A stretch of DNA of 16,900 nt from WHSO01 sp050485485 (lineage in GTDB: Bacteria; Pseudomonadota; Alphaproteobacteria; SMXQ01), in contig JBJHBM010000039.1 of assembly GCA_050485485.1 (NCBI GenBank), forward strand, positions 1-16,900, read 5' to 3'. Every line of letters begins with the position of its first letter. Position 1 is the stretch's first letter. The position numbers and the translations under genes were made by a program. The notes beneath the pieces were generated by a model. That model was given only the letters and a program-made list of their open reading frames with translations. It did not search any database and had not been told where the DNA came from. Shown piece after piece: positions 1 through 8,163 of the stretch.

Positions 1-2037
1 GCCGCGCTCCTCGCCGCCCGCGCTCTCGGCTTGGGCAGCTTCCGCGCGCTCGGCCTCGTCGGCCTCCGCCTCGATGATCTCCTCGTCCTCCTCCTCCACG
101 GGGGCGGGAAGGGCGACCGCCGGCCGCGCCTCGACGGCGGGCTTGCCCTCGGTGCGCTCCATGCGGAAGTCGGGCGGAATCAGCCCGTCGTCGCCCGACA
201 CCAGCACCCGGAACCCGTAGCGCCGCTCGATGGCGTGCAGCATGTCGCGCTTCTGGTTGAGGATGTAGAGGGCGACGTTGACCGCGACCGCGATGCGCAG
301 CTCGGTGGAGCGATGGCGGATGCCTTCCTCCTCGATCGCGCGCAGCACGTGGAGCGCGGCCGATTCGGTGGAACGCACGAGGCCGGTCCCGGCGCAGTGC
401 GGGCAAATCTGGGTCGAGGCCTCGAGCAGGCTCGGACGCAGCCGCTGGCGCGACAGCTCCAGGAGGCCGAAGGCGCTGATGCGCCCGATCTGGATGCGCG
501 CGCGGTCGTTGCGCATCGCGTCCTTGAGGCGCCGCTCGACCGCGTGCTGGTTGCGGTGCTCGGCCATGTCGATGAAGTCGATGACGATGAGCCCGGCGAG
601 GTCGCGCAGCTTGAGCTGGCGCGCGATCTCGTCCGACGCCTCGATGTTGGTCTTGAGCGCCGTCTCCTCGATGTTGCGCTCGCGCGTCGAGCGCCCGGAG
701 TTGACGTCGATCGAGACCAGCGCCTCGGTCGGGTTGATGACGATGTAGCCGCCCGACTTGAGCTGCACCTGCGGCGAGTGCATGGCGTCGAGCTGCGCCT
801 CCACCTGGTAGCGGTGGAACAGCGGAATCTCGGGATCGCGGTAGGGCTGGACCTTCTTGGCGTGGCTCGGCATGAGCATCCGCATGAAGTCTTTGGCGGT
901 CTTGTAGCCGTCCTCGCCCTCGACCTGCACCTCGTCGATGTCCTTGGTGTAGAGGTCGCGGATCGAACGCTTGATGAGGTTGGCTTCCTCGTACACCAAA
1001 GTCGGCGCGATCGAGTTCAGCGTGGTCTCGCGCACCTGCTCCCAGGCCCGCATCAGGAACTCGAAGTCGCGCTTGAGCTCGGCCTTGGAGCGCTCGATGG
1101 CGGCGGTGCGCAGGATCACCGCCATGCCGTCCGGAATCTCGAGATCGGAGAGCAGGCTCTTGAGCCGCTTGCGGTCGCCCAGGCTCGTGATCTTGCGGGA
1201 GATGCCGCCGCCGCGCGCGGTATTGGGCATCAGCACGCAGTAACGCCCGGCCAGCGACAGGTAGGTGGTGAGCGCCGCGCCCTTGTTGCCGCGCTCCTCC
1301 TTGACCACCTGCACCAGCAGGATCTGGCGGCGCTTGATGACCTCCTGGATCTTGTAGCGGTGGCGCTTCTGCCGCACCCGGCGGCGCTCGGCGTGGTGCA
1401 GTTCGGCCTCGTCCTCGCCGCCCACTTCCTCGAGGGTCTGGGGCACCGGCACCTCGGAGATGCCGCCGGACACCACCTCGGCGGGGGCTTCGGCGTCGTC
1501 CGCGTCGGCGGACGCATCGGTATCGTCCGCGTCGGCGGATGCCTCTGCGGCGTCGGCGGGCGCCTCGACCACGTCCGCGTCGGCGAGGATGTCCCCGGGA
1601 TCGGCGACGGCTTCGACGGATGCATCGTCATCGGCCCCCTCGGTGCCGTGCGAATCGGTTTCCGCCTCGTCCGGCTCCTCGATGTCGTCGTGCGCGTCGT
1701 CGTGGGGCCGGATGTCCTCCTCGCCGTCGTCGTCGGCCTCCTCGGCCAACGCTTCCTCCTGCTCGCGCAGCAGCGCAGCGCGGTCGGCGACGGGAATCTG
1801 ATAGTAGTCGGGATGGATTTCGCCGAAGGCGAGGAACCCGTGGCGGTTGCCGCCGAACTCCACGAACGCCGCCTGGAGCGAGGGCTCCACGCGCGTCACC
1901 TTGGCGAGATAGATGTTTCCCTTGAGCTGCTTCTTGGTGGAAGTTTCGAAATCGAACTCTTCCAAACGGTTGCCGTTCAACACGACCACCCGGGTTTCTT
2001 CCGAGTGAGTCGCGTCGATCAACATGCGCTTCGTCAT
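1..2037 (-). CDS. rne: Ribonuclease E (RNase E/G family), C-terminus beyond window
   Basis: Endoribonuclease of mRNA decay and rRNA/tRNA maturation, and scaffold of the degradosome at the inner membrane. Translation from the ATG at 2037 begins MTKRMLIDATHSEETRVVVL and is open for 679 codons to the window edge. An S1-type RNA-binding region at the N-terminus is split by a long Asp/Glu/Ala-rich insert (about residues 95-200), as seen in alphaproteobacterial RNase E. The catalytic core follows: the magnesium-binding aspartates are D444 (SIDVNSGRS) and D487 (VIDFIDM), 43 residues apart as in the E. coli enzyme (D303 and D346). The zinc-link CPHC is at 545-548. The last about 50 visible residues are Glu/Ala-rich, the start of the scaffold tail. 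GGAG lies 9-10 nt upstream of the start; an in-frame ATG at 2025 is a less likely alternative. The long open frame on the opposite strand is antisense shadow. Confidence 0.96.
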   Translation of the reverse strand, partial: MTKRMLIDATHSEETRVVVLNGNRLEEFDFETSTKKQLKGNIYLAKVTRVEPSLQAAFVEFGGNRHGFLAFGEIHPDYYQIPVADRAALLREQEEALAEEADDDGEEDIRPHDDAHDDIEEPDEAETDSHGTEGADDDASVEAVADPGDILADADVVEAPADAAEASADADDTDASADADDAEAPAEVVSGGISEVPVPQTLEEVGGEDEAELHHAERRRVRQKRHRYKIQEVIKRRQILLVQVVKEERGNKGAALTTYLSLAGRYCVLMPNTARGGGISRKITSLGDRKRLKSLLSDLEIPDGMAVILRTAAIERSKAELKRDFEFLMRAWEQVRETTLNSIAPTLVYEEANLIKRSIRDLYTKDIDEVQVEGEDGYKTAKDFMRMLMPSHAKKVQPYRDPEIPLFHRYQVEAQLDAMHSPQVQLKSGGYIVINPTEALVSIDVNSGRSTRERNIEETALKTNIEASDEIARQLKLRDLAGLIVIDFIDMAEHRNQHAVERRLKDAMRNDRARIQIGRISAFGLLELSRQRLRPSLLEASTQICPHCAGTGLVRSTESAALHVLRAIEEEGIRHRSTELRIAVAVNVALYILNQKRDMLHAIERRYGFRVLVSGDDGLIPPDFRMERTEGKPAVEARPAVALPAPVEEEDEEIIEAEADEAERAEAAQAESAGGEERG

Positions 2038-2053
2038 GTTTTTTTCTCCGGGA

Positions 2054-2086
2054 CGATGCAGCCGAGCCCCTCGGGGCAGCGCATCG
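2054..2086 (-). promoter_or_regulatory. Hairpin in rne leader just upstream of its Shine-Dalgarno
   Basis: The arms CGATGC (2054-2059) and GCATCG (2081-2086) pair perfectly and extend by two pairs past a bulged A. A small inner stem, GCCC with GGGC around 2066-2077, could sit on top. The structure ends about 4 nt before the ribosome binding site GGAG (complement of 2046-2049). E. coli RNase E controls its own mRNA through hairpins in a long leader; a similar role here is inference from position only. Confidence 0.4.
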
Positions 2087-2345
2087 CCGTGCTGTTTGCG
2101 AAGCCGTCGGCCTTGATCTCGACCCGCGCGAAAGGGCGGGGAGGGGGTCCGGCCCGCTTTCCGCAGGGCAAGTCATGCCCGTCGCGGAACGCCGGCTTCA
2201 ATCTTCAACAAGCCTCCGCTGTCCGAGCGCACCGGGGGCCCAGAGCGCGGCAAAAATCCTAGATCTGCCGGATGGGCACGCTGCGCCGCCGACTCTCCGG
2301 CAAGGACTGCCGAAAGCCGGCCGACTGGAGGCGGTTCAACGGCTT

Positions 2346-2374
2346 ACCATAGGCGCCGCCCGACTTTTCCACAA
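2346..2374 (-). promoter_or_regulatory. Candidate sigma70-type promoter for rne
   Basis: On the minus strand TTGTGG (2374-2369) is followed after exactly 17 nt by TATGGT (2351-2346), a fair match to -35 and -10 consensus elements in an otherwise GC-rich stretch. It would give a leader of about 300 nt before the rne start codon, similar in scale to the long E. coli rne leader. Prediction by eye only. Confidence 0.35.
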
Positions 2375-2419
2375 TCGGATATTTTCCTGCCCGGAATCCG
2401 CCCGGCGCGGCCGGATCGG

Positions 2420-2447
2420 TTGGAAAATCCGGATGCTGTGATATATC
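2420..2447 (+). promoter_or_regulatory. Candidate promoter for amidase gene
   Basis: TTGGAA (2420-2425), a 16-nt spacer and TATATC (2442-2447) resemble -35 and -10 elements. If used, transcription would begin near 2454. The TTG at 2448 would then lie outside the mRNA, and translation would start at the GTG at 2457 with almost no leader, or at the GTG at 2481. By-eye prediction. Confidence 0.3.
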
Positions 2448-3746
2448 TTGGGTTTCGTGCGCAAAACATTGCTACATCCTGTGTCCGCTTTTGCCGGGCA
2501 CCTGCTTCACGGGTGGTCCCGAGGGTGGGCCAGGGGGGCGTGCGCCCTGTGGGCCCTGCTCGCGGCGCTGGCGCTGGCCGCGCCGCCGTCCTGGGCCGCC
2601 CCGGCGGTCGCCGAGATCAGGATCGGCGTCCATCCCGACAACCGGCTCCGGGTGGTGATCGAGGCCGACGAGCAGCTCCAGGTCACGGCGTTCGAGCTGC
2701 CCGATCCCTACCGCATCGTCCTCGACCTGCCGGAGGTGGACTGGCGCGTCGATCCCGCCGAGGGCGAGAAGGGCACCGGCTATATTTCCGGCTACCGCTT
2801 CGGCCAGTTCGCGCCGGGCCGGTCGCGCGTGGTGTTCGACCTGCGCCGCCCGGCCCTGGTGGACAAGGTCTTTCACCTTCCCCCGGCCGCCGGCCAGACC
2901 CCGCGCTGGCGGCTGGTGGTGGACCTCGCCGCCGTCCCCGAGGACACGTTCCGGGCCCGCATGACGCGCCCCGCCGGGCCCCAGGCCGGCACCCCGCCGT
3001 CCCAGGCGGCAGTGTTCGTGCCGCCGCCCTCCGTCAGGCCGCCCGGGGACGCCCGCAAGCGGGTGGTGGTGATCGATCCCGGTCACGGCGGCGTCGATCC
3101 CGGCGCGATCGGCCGCAAGGGCGTCCACGAGAAGCAGGTCACGCTGGCGGTGGGGCTCGCGCTGCGCACGGCGCTGCAGAAGCGCGGCCGCTACGAGGTG
3201 GTGATGACGCGCGACCGCGACGTGTTCGTGCGCCTGCGCCAGCGCGTCGCCATGGCGCGCGCGGCGGGTGCCGACCTGTTCATCAGCCTGCACGCCGATT
3301 CGAACCCCGTCCGCAGCGTGCGCGGCGCCTCGGTCTATACCCTGTCGGAGCGCGCCTCCGACGCCGAGGCGGCGGCGCTGGCCGCGCAGGAGAACAAGGC
3401 CGACCTGATCGCGGGGGTCGATCTCTCCGCCGAGTCCAACGAGGTCACCAACATCCTGATCGACCTCGCCCAGCGCGAGACCATGAACCATTCGGCGCGG
3501 TTCGCGAGTCTCCTGGTGGGGGAGCTGGACAAGTCCACGCGGGTGCTGTCGCGCTCCCACCGGTTCGCGGGATTCGCCGTGCTGCGGGCGCCCGACGTGC
3601 CCTCGGTGCTGGTGGAGCTCGGCTATCTCTCGAACGCCGCCGACGAGGAGCTCCTGATGCAGCCGCGCCACCGCGCCCGCCTCGCGGAGACCATCGCCAA
3701 CGCCGTGGACGCCTATTTCGACCGGCTCACGGCCAACGGCCGCTAG
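2448..3746 (+). CDS. amiC: N-acetylmuramoyl-L-alanine amidase (AMIN + Amidase_3)
   Basis: Zinc amidase that cuts the bond between N-acetylmuramic acid and the stem peptide of peptidoglycan, splitting septa during division in the periplasm. A Sec-type signal peptide with a Leu/Ala-rich core lies at about residues 25-50, ending SWAA. An AMIN domain follows (about 50-145), which targets such enzymes to the septum. After a Pro-rich linker comes the Amidase_3 catalytic domain (about 203-425). The expected zinc and catalytic residues are all present: H213 (DPGHGG), E228 (VHEKQ), H282 (SLHAD) and E390 (VELGYLSN). The start is uncertain: TTG 2448 gives the longest frame (432 aa), but no clear ribosome binding site precedes it. 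GTG 2457 and GTG 2481 keep the signal peptide. Could equally be named amiA/B by family; the architecture is the AmiC type. Confidence 0.93.
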   Translation: MGFVRKTLLHPVSAFAGHLLHGWSRGWARGACALWALLAALALAAPPSWAAPAVAEIRIGVHPDNRLRVVIEADEQLQVTAFELPDPYRIVLDLPEVDWRVDPAEGEKGTGYISGYRFGQFAPGRSRVVFDLRRPALVDKVFHLPPAAGQTPRWRLVVDLAAVPEDTFRARMTRPAGPQAGTPPSQAAVFVPPPSVRPPGDARKRVVVIDPGHGGVDPGAIGRKGVHEKQVTLAVGLALRTALQKRGRYEVVMTRDRDVFVRLRQRVAMARAAGADLFISLHADSNPVRSVRGASVYTLSERASDAEAAALAAQENKADLIAGVDLSAESNEVTNILIDLAQRETMNHSARFASLLVGELDKSTRVLSRSHRFAGFAVLRAPDVPSVLVELGYLSNAADEELLMQPRHRARLAETIANAVDAYFDRLTANGR

Positions 3747-3816
3747 TGTCCCGATTTCGGGGTTCGTGTTTCGGAAGCGGGCCGTCGTCAGGCCGTCACG
3801 GCGCCGCCACAATCCT

Positions 3817-3841
3817 CCGTTAACCCGTCCCCGTTAACCCG
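3817..3841. repeat. Tandem CCGTTAACCCG repeat upstream of PBP1A gene
   Basis: Two identical 11-nt copies, at 3817-3827 and 3831-3841, start 14 nt apart in the 203-nt gap between amidase and PBP1A genes. Each contains the palindrome GTTAAC. The copies lie about 110 nt before the PBP1A start, a plausible position for a regulator site. They are not a canonical CtrA site, because the TTAA half sites are 10 nt apart instead of 7. Confidence 0.45.
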
Positions 3842-3949
3842 AAAGTCAGTGAATCCGGGGCATCTTGGGAGTACACTGGCGCCCGTGGCCGCAACCCGCG
3901 CGCACCCGAGGGTGCCCGCCCTGGACGGCCGCGACCAAATCCGGAAGAC

Positions 3950-6364
3950 ATGCTGAGATTTCTAGCCACCGCCGTCGCCACGCTGCTGCTGCTCGCCATC
4001 ATGGGCGCCGCGGCCGTGCTCGGCGCGTTCTGGTATTTCGGCCAGGGCCTCCCCGACTACCGCCAGCTCGCCGACTACGAGCCGCCGGTGATGACGCGGG
4101 TGCACGCGGGCGACGGCAGCCTGATCACCGAATACGCCACCGAGCGGCGCGTGTTCGTGCCGATCGAGGCGACCCCGAAGCTGGTCGTCAAGGCGTTCCT
4201 CGCGGCGGAGGACAAGAACTTCTATTCCCACCCGGGCGTGGACTTCCTGAGTGTGGTGCGCGCCGCCGTCACCAACCTCATGAACTACGGCACGAGCCGC
4301 CGCCCGGTGGGCGCCAGCACCATCACCCAGCAGGTCGCCAAGAACTTCCTCCTCACCAACGAGGTGTCCTTCGAGCGCAAGATCAAGGAAGCGATCCTCG
4401 CGTTCCGGATCGAGCACGCCTTCACCAAGGACCGCATCCTCGAGCTCTACCTCAACGAGATCTATCTCGGCCTCGGCTCCTACGGCGTCGCCGCCGCGGC
4501 GCTCAACTACTTCGACAAGTCGCTCGACGAGCTGACCGTGGCGGAGGTGGCCTATCTCGCCGCGCTGCCCAAGGCGCCGAGCAACTACCATCCGGTGCGC
4601 AACCGCGGCCATGCGCTCGGGCGCCGCGGCTGGGTGATCGAGCGCATGCTGGACGAGGGCTTCATCGGCCCCGAGGAGGCGCGCTCGGCCCGGCTCGAGC
4701 CGCTGGCGGTCCGCGAGCGCGCGCCGACGCTGCTGACGCGCGCCGAATACTTCGCCGAGGAGGTGCGCCGCGAGCTCAACCAGCGCTACGGCCAGGACAA
4801 GCTCTACCGCGGCGGGCTGTCGGTGCGCACCACGCTCGATCCCGCGCTGCAGTCGCTTGCCGATGCCACCCTGCAACGGGGCCTGGTCGCCTACGACCGG
4901 CGTCACGGCTGGCGCGGCCCCGTCGCGCGCCTCGAGAAGATCGAGCAGGGCGAAGACTGGATGCAGCGCCTCGCCGCCGTGACGGCGCCGCCCGCCTATC
5001 CCGACTGGCGCCTCGCCGTCGTGCTGGAGGCCGAGGGCACGGTCGCGCGCGTCGGCTTCGCCGACGGCGAGACCGGGACGATCCCGCTGGAGGAGATGAC
5101 CTGGGCGCGGGCGGTGCAGCCGGACGGCCGCCTGGGGCCGCAGGTGAGGGCGGCGTCCCAGGTGGTGTCGCCGGGCGACGTGGTCCTGACGGAGCCGCGC
5201 GGCAGGGACGGCGTCCATGCGCTGCGTCAGATCCCGGACGCGAACGGCGCCATCGTCGCGCTCGACCCGCACACGGGACGCGTGCTCGCCATGTCGGGCG
5301 GCTATTCCTTCGCCGAATCCCAGTTCAACCGGGCGACGCAGGCGGCGCGCCAGCCGGGATCGGCGTTCAAGCCCTTCGTCTATCTGGCCGCGCTCGATTC
5401 CGGCTTCACCCCGTCCTCGCGCATCCTCGACGCGCCCTTCGTGATCGACCAGGGGCCGGGGCTCGGCCTGTGGAAGCCGCAGAACTACAGCGAGACCTAC
5501 TACGGCCCCTCCACCATGCGGCGCGGGCTCGAGCAGTCGCGCAACCTGATGACGGTGCGGCTCGCCCAGACCATCGGCATGGACAAGGTCACCGACTACG
5601 CCCGGAACCTCGGCGTCGTGGACGACATACCGCCGCGCCTCGCCATGGCGCTGGGCGCGGGCGAGACCACGCTCCTGCGCCTCACCACCGCCTACGCGAT
5701 GCTGGTCAACGGCGGCAGGCAGGTGACGCCGAGCCTGATCGACCGCATTCAGGACCGTCACGGCCGCACCGTGTTCCGCCATGACGGCCGCGCCTGCCCC
5801 GGCTGCGGCGAGGCCGCGCCCGCGGACGCCCGGGACGGCCCGCCCGCCATGCCCGCCATTCCCGATACGCGCGCGCAGGTGGCCGACGCGCGCTCGGCCT
5901 ACCAGATCGTCTCCATGCTGCAGGGCGCCGTGCAGCGCGGCACCGCCCGGCGCCTCGCCGACCTCGGCCGCCCGCTCGCCGGCAAGACCGGCACCACCAA
6001 CGATTCGAACGACGCCTGGTTCGTCGGCTTCACCCCCGACCTCGTGGTCGGCATCTACGTCGGCCACGACCGGCCGCGCTCGCTCGGGCGCGGCGAGACC
6101 GGCTCGTCGGTCGCGGTGCCGATCTTCCGCGACTTCATGGAGAAGGCGCTGGAGGACCGGCCCTCGATCCCGTTCCGCGTGCCGGCCGGCATCCGCCTGG
6201 TGCGGGTCAACGCCGAGACCGGCGCCCCGGCCCGGCCCGGGGAGCGCAACGTGATCCTGGAGGCGTTCAAGGCCGAGACCGACCTCGCGCGCGACCAGGG
6301 CGTGCTCGACGGCTCCGGGCCGCTGACGATGGACGGCGGCGGCGCCACGCGCGGCCTCTACTGA
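3950..6364 (+). CDS. mrcA: Penicillin-binding protein 1A, bifunctional peptidoglycan synthase
   Basis: Class A PBP that polymerises lipid II into glycan strands and cross-links the stem peptides, anchored in the inner membrane with both active domains in the periplasm. An N-terminal membrane helix spans about residues 7-29. The glycosyltransferase (GT51) domain follows, with catalytic E87 in AAEDKNFYSHPG. An OB-like insert lies near 310-430. The transpeptidase domain has S471-A-F-K474 (acylated serine and lysine), S530-R-N532 and K679-T-G. A loop with CPGCGE near residue 617 sits inside the transpeptidase region, as in other alphaproteobacterial PBP1A proteins. At 804 residues it is close to family length. 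GGAAG ends 2 nt before the ATG, a short spacing. It lies 203 nt after the amidase gene and probably has its own promoter. Confidence 0.96.
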   Translation: MLRFLATAVATLLLLAIMGAAAVLGAFWYFGQGLPDYRQLADYEPPVMTRVHAGDGSLITEYATERRVFVPIEATPKLVVKAFLAAEDKNFYSHPGVDFLSVVRAAVTNLMNYGTSRRPVGASTITQQVAKNFLLTNEVSFERKIKEAILAFRIEHAFTKDRILELYLNEIYLGLGSYGVAAAALNYFDKSLDELTVAEVAYLAALPKAPSNYHPVRNRGHALGRRGWVIERMLDEGFIGPEEARSARLEPLAVRERAPTLLTRAEYFAEEVRRELNQRYGQDKLYRGGLSVRTTLDPALQSLADATLQRGLVAYDRRHGWRGPVARLEKIEQGEDWMQRLAAVTAPPAYPDWRLAVVLEAEGTVARVGFADGETGTIPLEEMTWARAVQPDGRLGPQVRAASQVVSPGDVVLTEPRGRDGVHALRQIPDANGAIVALDPHTGRVLAMSGGYSFAESQFNRATQAARQPGSAFKPFVYLAALDSGFTPSSRILDAPFVIDQGPGLGLWKPQNYSETYYGPSTMRRGLEQSRNLMTVRLAQTIGMDKVTDYARNLGVVDDIPPRLAMALGAGETTLLRLTTAYAMLVNGGRQVTPSLIDRIQDRHGRTVFRHDGRACPGCGEAAPADARDGPPAMPAIPDTRAQVADARSAYQIVSMLQGAVQRGTARRLADLGRPLAGKTGTTNDSNDAWFVGFTPDLVVGIYVGHDRPRSLGRGETGSSVAVPIFRDFMEKALEDRPSIPFRVPAGIRLVRVNAETGAPARPGERNVILEAFKAETDLARDQGVLDGSGPLTMDGGGATRGLY

Positions 6365-6379
6365 TCGGACCCTTGTGCC

Positions 6380-6393
6380 CGACCGCCCGGTCG
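6380..6393 (+). terminator. Small hairpin after PBP1A gene, weak terminator candidate
   Basis: CGACC-GCCC-GGTCG is a perfect 5-bp stem with a 4-nt loop, 15 nt after the PBP1A stop. It is followed by TGATTTGATG, which has only a short T run. It may attenuate read-through into prfB, but is too weak to call with confidence. Confidence 0.25.
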
Positions 6394-6443
6394 TGATTTG
6401 ATGCGCGCCCGCGCCGCGAGCGCGCCCATGACGAGGAACAGGA

Positions 6444-7572
6444 ATGCGCGCCGAGATCGAGACGATCGTCGAGGAAACCAAGCAGTCGCTCGGGCTGCTG
6501 AGGAGGTATCTTTGACTACGACAATGCGGTCAAGGAACTCGAACGGCTGAACGCGCGCGCGGAAGACCCCGCGCTGTGGTCGAAGCCCGCCGAGGCGCAG
6601 CGCCTGATGCGGGAGCGCAACCGGCTCGAGGCCGGGATCGGCGCCTGCCGGGAAATCGAGCAGGGCCTCAAGGACAACCTGGAGCTTCTGGAGCTGGCCG
6701 AGGCCGAGGGCGATGCCGGCGTCGCCGCCGACGCCGAGGCGGCGCTGCGCGCGCTGCGCGAGCGTGCGGCCCGGCTCGAGATCGAGAGCCTGCTGTCGGG
6801 CGAGGCCGACGGCAACAACTGCTTCCTCGAGATCCACGCCGGGGCCGGCGGCACCGAGTCCCAGGACTGGGCGGAGATCCTGCTGCGCATGTACATGCGC
6901 TGGGCCGAGGGCCACGGCTTCCGCGTCGAGGGGATCGAGGAGAGCCCGGGCGAGGAGGCCGGCATCAAGTCGGCGACCGTCAAGGTCTCGGGCGAGAGCG
7001 CCTACGGCTGGCTCAAGACCGAGAGCGGCGTGCATCGGCTGGTGCGCATCTCGCCGTTCGATTCGGCGGCGCGCCGCCATACCAGCTTCGCGAGCGTGTG
7101 GGTCTATCCCGAGGTGGACGACTCGATCGAGATCGAGATCAACGACAAGGACCTGCGCGTCGATACCTTCCGAGCCTCCGGCGCCGGCGGCCAGCACGTC
7201 AACAAGACCGATTCGGCGATCCGCATCACCCACATTCCGACCAACATCGTGGTGCAGTGCCAGGCGGAGCGGTCCCAGCACAAGAACCGCGCCAAGGCGA
7301 TGGACATGCTGCGCGCGCGCCTCTACGAGCGCGAGCTCAAGCTGCGCGAGGAGGCCGAGGAGGCGGCGCGCGGCGAGAAGGCGGAGATCGGCTGGGGCAG
7401 CCAGATCCGCTCCTACGTCCTGCAGCCCTACCAGATGGTGAAGGACCTGCGCACCGGGGTCGAGAAGAGCAACGCCCAGGGCGTGCTCGACGGCGACCTC
7501 GACGACTTCATGGCGGCGGCGCTCGCCCGGCGCATCACCGGCGCCGCCGACCGCGCCGCCGACCTCGAATAG
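6444..7572 (+). CDS. prfB: Peptide chain release factor 2 (programmed +1 frameshift)
   Basis: Recognises UGA and UAA stop codons in the ribosome and triggers release of the finished protein. The product is encoded as 6444-6512 joined to 6514-7572: a 23-codon first frame from ATG 6444 (MRAEIETIVEE, preceded by AGGAACAGGA) ends at an in-frame UGA at 6513. Skipping one base continues at GAC 6514 in a 352-codon frame, giving 375 residues, close to the 365 of E. coli. A coiled-coil N-terminal domain comes first. The codon-reading tripeptide SPF is at 203-205 and the peptidyl-tRNA hydrolysis motif GGQ at 248-250, within two residues of the E. coli positions. Without the frameshift join the gene would be misannotated as starting at the internal ATG 6607, losing about 55 residues. 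Confidence 0.96.
6501..6516 (+). promoter_or_regulatory. RF2 autoregulatory +1 frameshift site
   Basis: AGGAGG (6501-6506), an internal Shine-Dalgarno sequence, is followed by TAT, then CTT TGA C (6510-6516). This is the standard RF2 slip site: the ribosome pauses at UGA followed by C when RF2 is scarce, and the leucyl-tRNA slips from CUU to UUU. The spacing of 3 nt between AGGAGG and CTT is the spacing known to promote +1 slippage. Low RF2 thereby raises RF2 synthesis. Confidence 0.95.
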
Positions 7573-7584
7573 CGCCATACCGCG

Positions 7585-7614
7585 TTCCGCGCGGGCGGAC
7601 GTTGCGGCTATGAT
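7585..7614 (+). promoter_or_regulatory. Candidate promoter for RidA-like gene
   Basis: TATGAT (7609-7614) is a good -10 match in a GC-rich gap. The best -35 candidate is TTCCGC (7585-7590), 18 nt upstream and weak. It would place transcription start about 80 nt before the RidA-like start codon. By-eye prediction. Confidence 0.3.
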
Positions 7615-7703
7615 AGCGGAACCGGGCCGGGCGGGGAATCGCGCAGGGAGCCGGCCGCGGCCCGGAGCCCGTTCCATGCCGTCCGCGAAAGGAGGCGACC
7701 GCC

Positions 7704-8108
7704 ATGCTCAGGAAGATCCAGCCCAAGGGGCTGCGCCGCAACCCCAACTACAGCCAGGGAATCGAGGTGCCGCCGGGCATGCGCCTGGTGGCGGTGGCGG
7801 GCCAGACCGGCCAGCGCGAGGACGGCACGGTGCCGGGCGGCATCGCGGCCCAGGCCGACCTCGCCTGGTCCAACGTGCTCGCGGTGCTGAAGGAGGCGGG
7901 CATGGGCCCCGAGCATATCGTCCACTACACCTCCTACCTGGTGGCGGGGACGGAGCAGGGGCCCTACGACGCGGCGCGGCTCAACCATCTCGGCGCCGCG
8001 CGCCCGGCCTCCACCAAGATCATCGTCGCCGGGCTCGCGCGGCCGGAGCTGCTGTGCGAGGTGCAGGCCTTCGCCTGCGCCCCGGCCGCGGACGAGCCGG
8101 TGGTGTGA
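7704..8108 (+). CDS. RidA-superfamily (YjgF/YER057c/UK114) protein
   Basis: Small cytosolic protein of 134 residues with the Rid fold; archetypal RidA hydrolyses reactive enamine/imine intermediates released by PLP enzymes and works as a trimer. The match rests on VAVAGQTGQREDG, the QADLAWSNVLAVLKEAGMG helix, the HYTSYLV strand and the C-terminal CEVQAFA strand. AAAGGAGG lies 8 nt before the ATG, so the start is secure. An oddity is that the arginine that binds the substrate carboxylate in archetypal RidA (R105 in E. coli, in the sequence PARS) aligns here with serine in PAST. The protein therefore probably belongs to one of the other Rid subfamilies, and imine deaminase activity should not be assumed. 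It is the last core gene before the lower-GC island. Confidence 0.85.
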   Translation: MLRKIQPKGLRRNPNYSQGIEVPPGMRLVAVAGQTGQREDGTVPGGIAAQADLAWSNVLAVLKEAGMGPEHIVHYTSYLVAGTEQGPYDAARLNHLGAARPASTKIIVAGLARPELLCEVQAFACAPAADEPVV

Positions 8109-8163
8109 CGTCTTTGCCTTTTCTTTCTATTGTACCAGGGAATGCATGCTACTTTCTTGGCTG

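Larger units (their letters stand above)
2038..2447. other. Divergent intergenic region between rne and amidase gene
   Basis: This 410-nt stretch has no convincing gene. Short frames crossing it lack ribosome binding sites and recognisable protein sequence. It holds the rne leader hairpin and candidate promoter, and on the plus strand a candidate promoter directly before the amidase gene, so it reads as a shared regulatory region for two divergent transcripts. Confidence 0.6.

Noticed and set aside
31..2262. 743-codon open frame on the plus strand
   Set aside because: Antisense to RNase E; its translation is low-complexity Leu/Val/Arg-rich text typical of a GC-rich shadow, while the other strand gives conserved RNase E motifs.
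3820..3838. CtrA-like TTAA pair upstream of PBP1A
   Set aside because: The TTAA half sites are 10 nt apart; the CtrA consensus needs 7.
8081..8130. Terminator after the RidA-like gene
   Set aside because: A possible CCGGC/GCCGG hairpin is short and the T-rich stretch lies about 15 nt further on, so the structure is not convincing.
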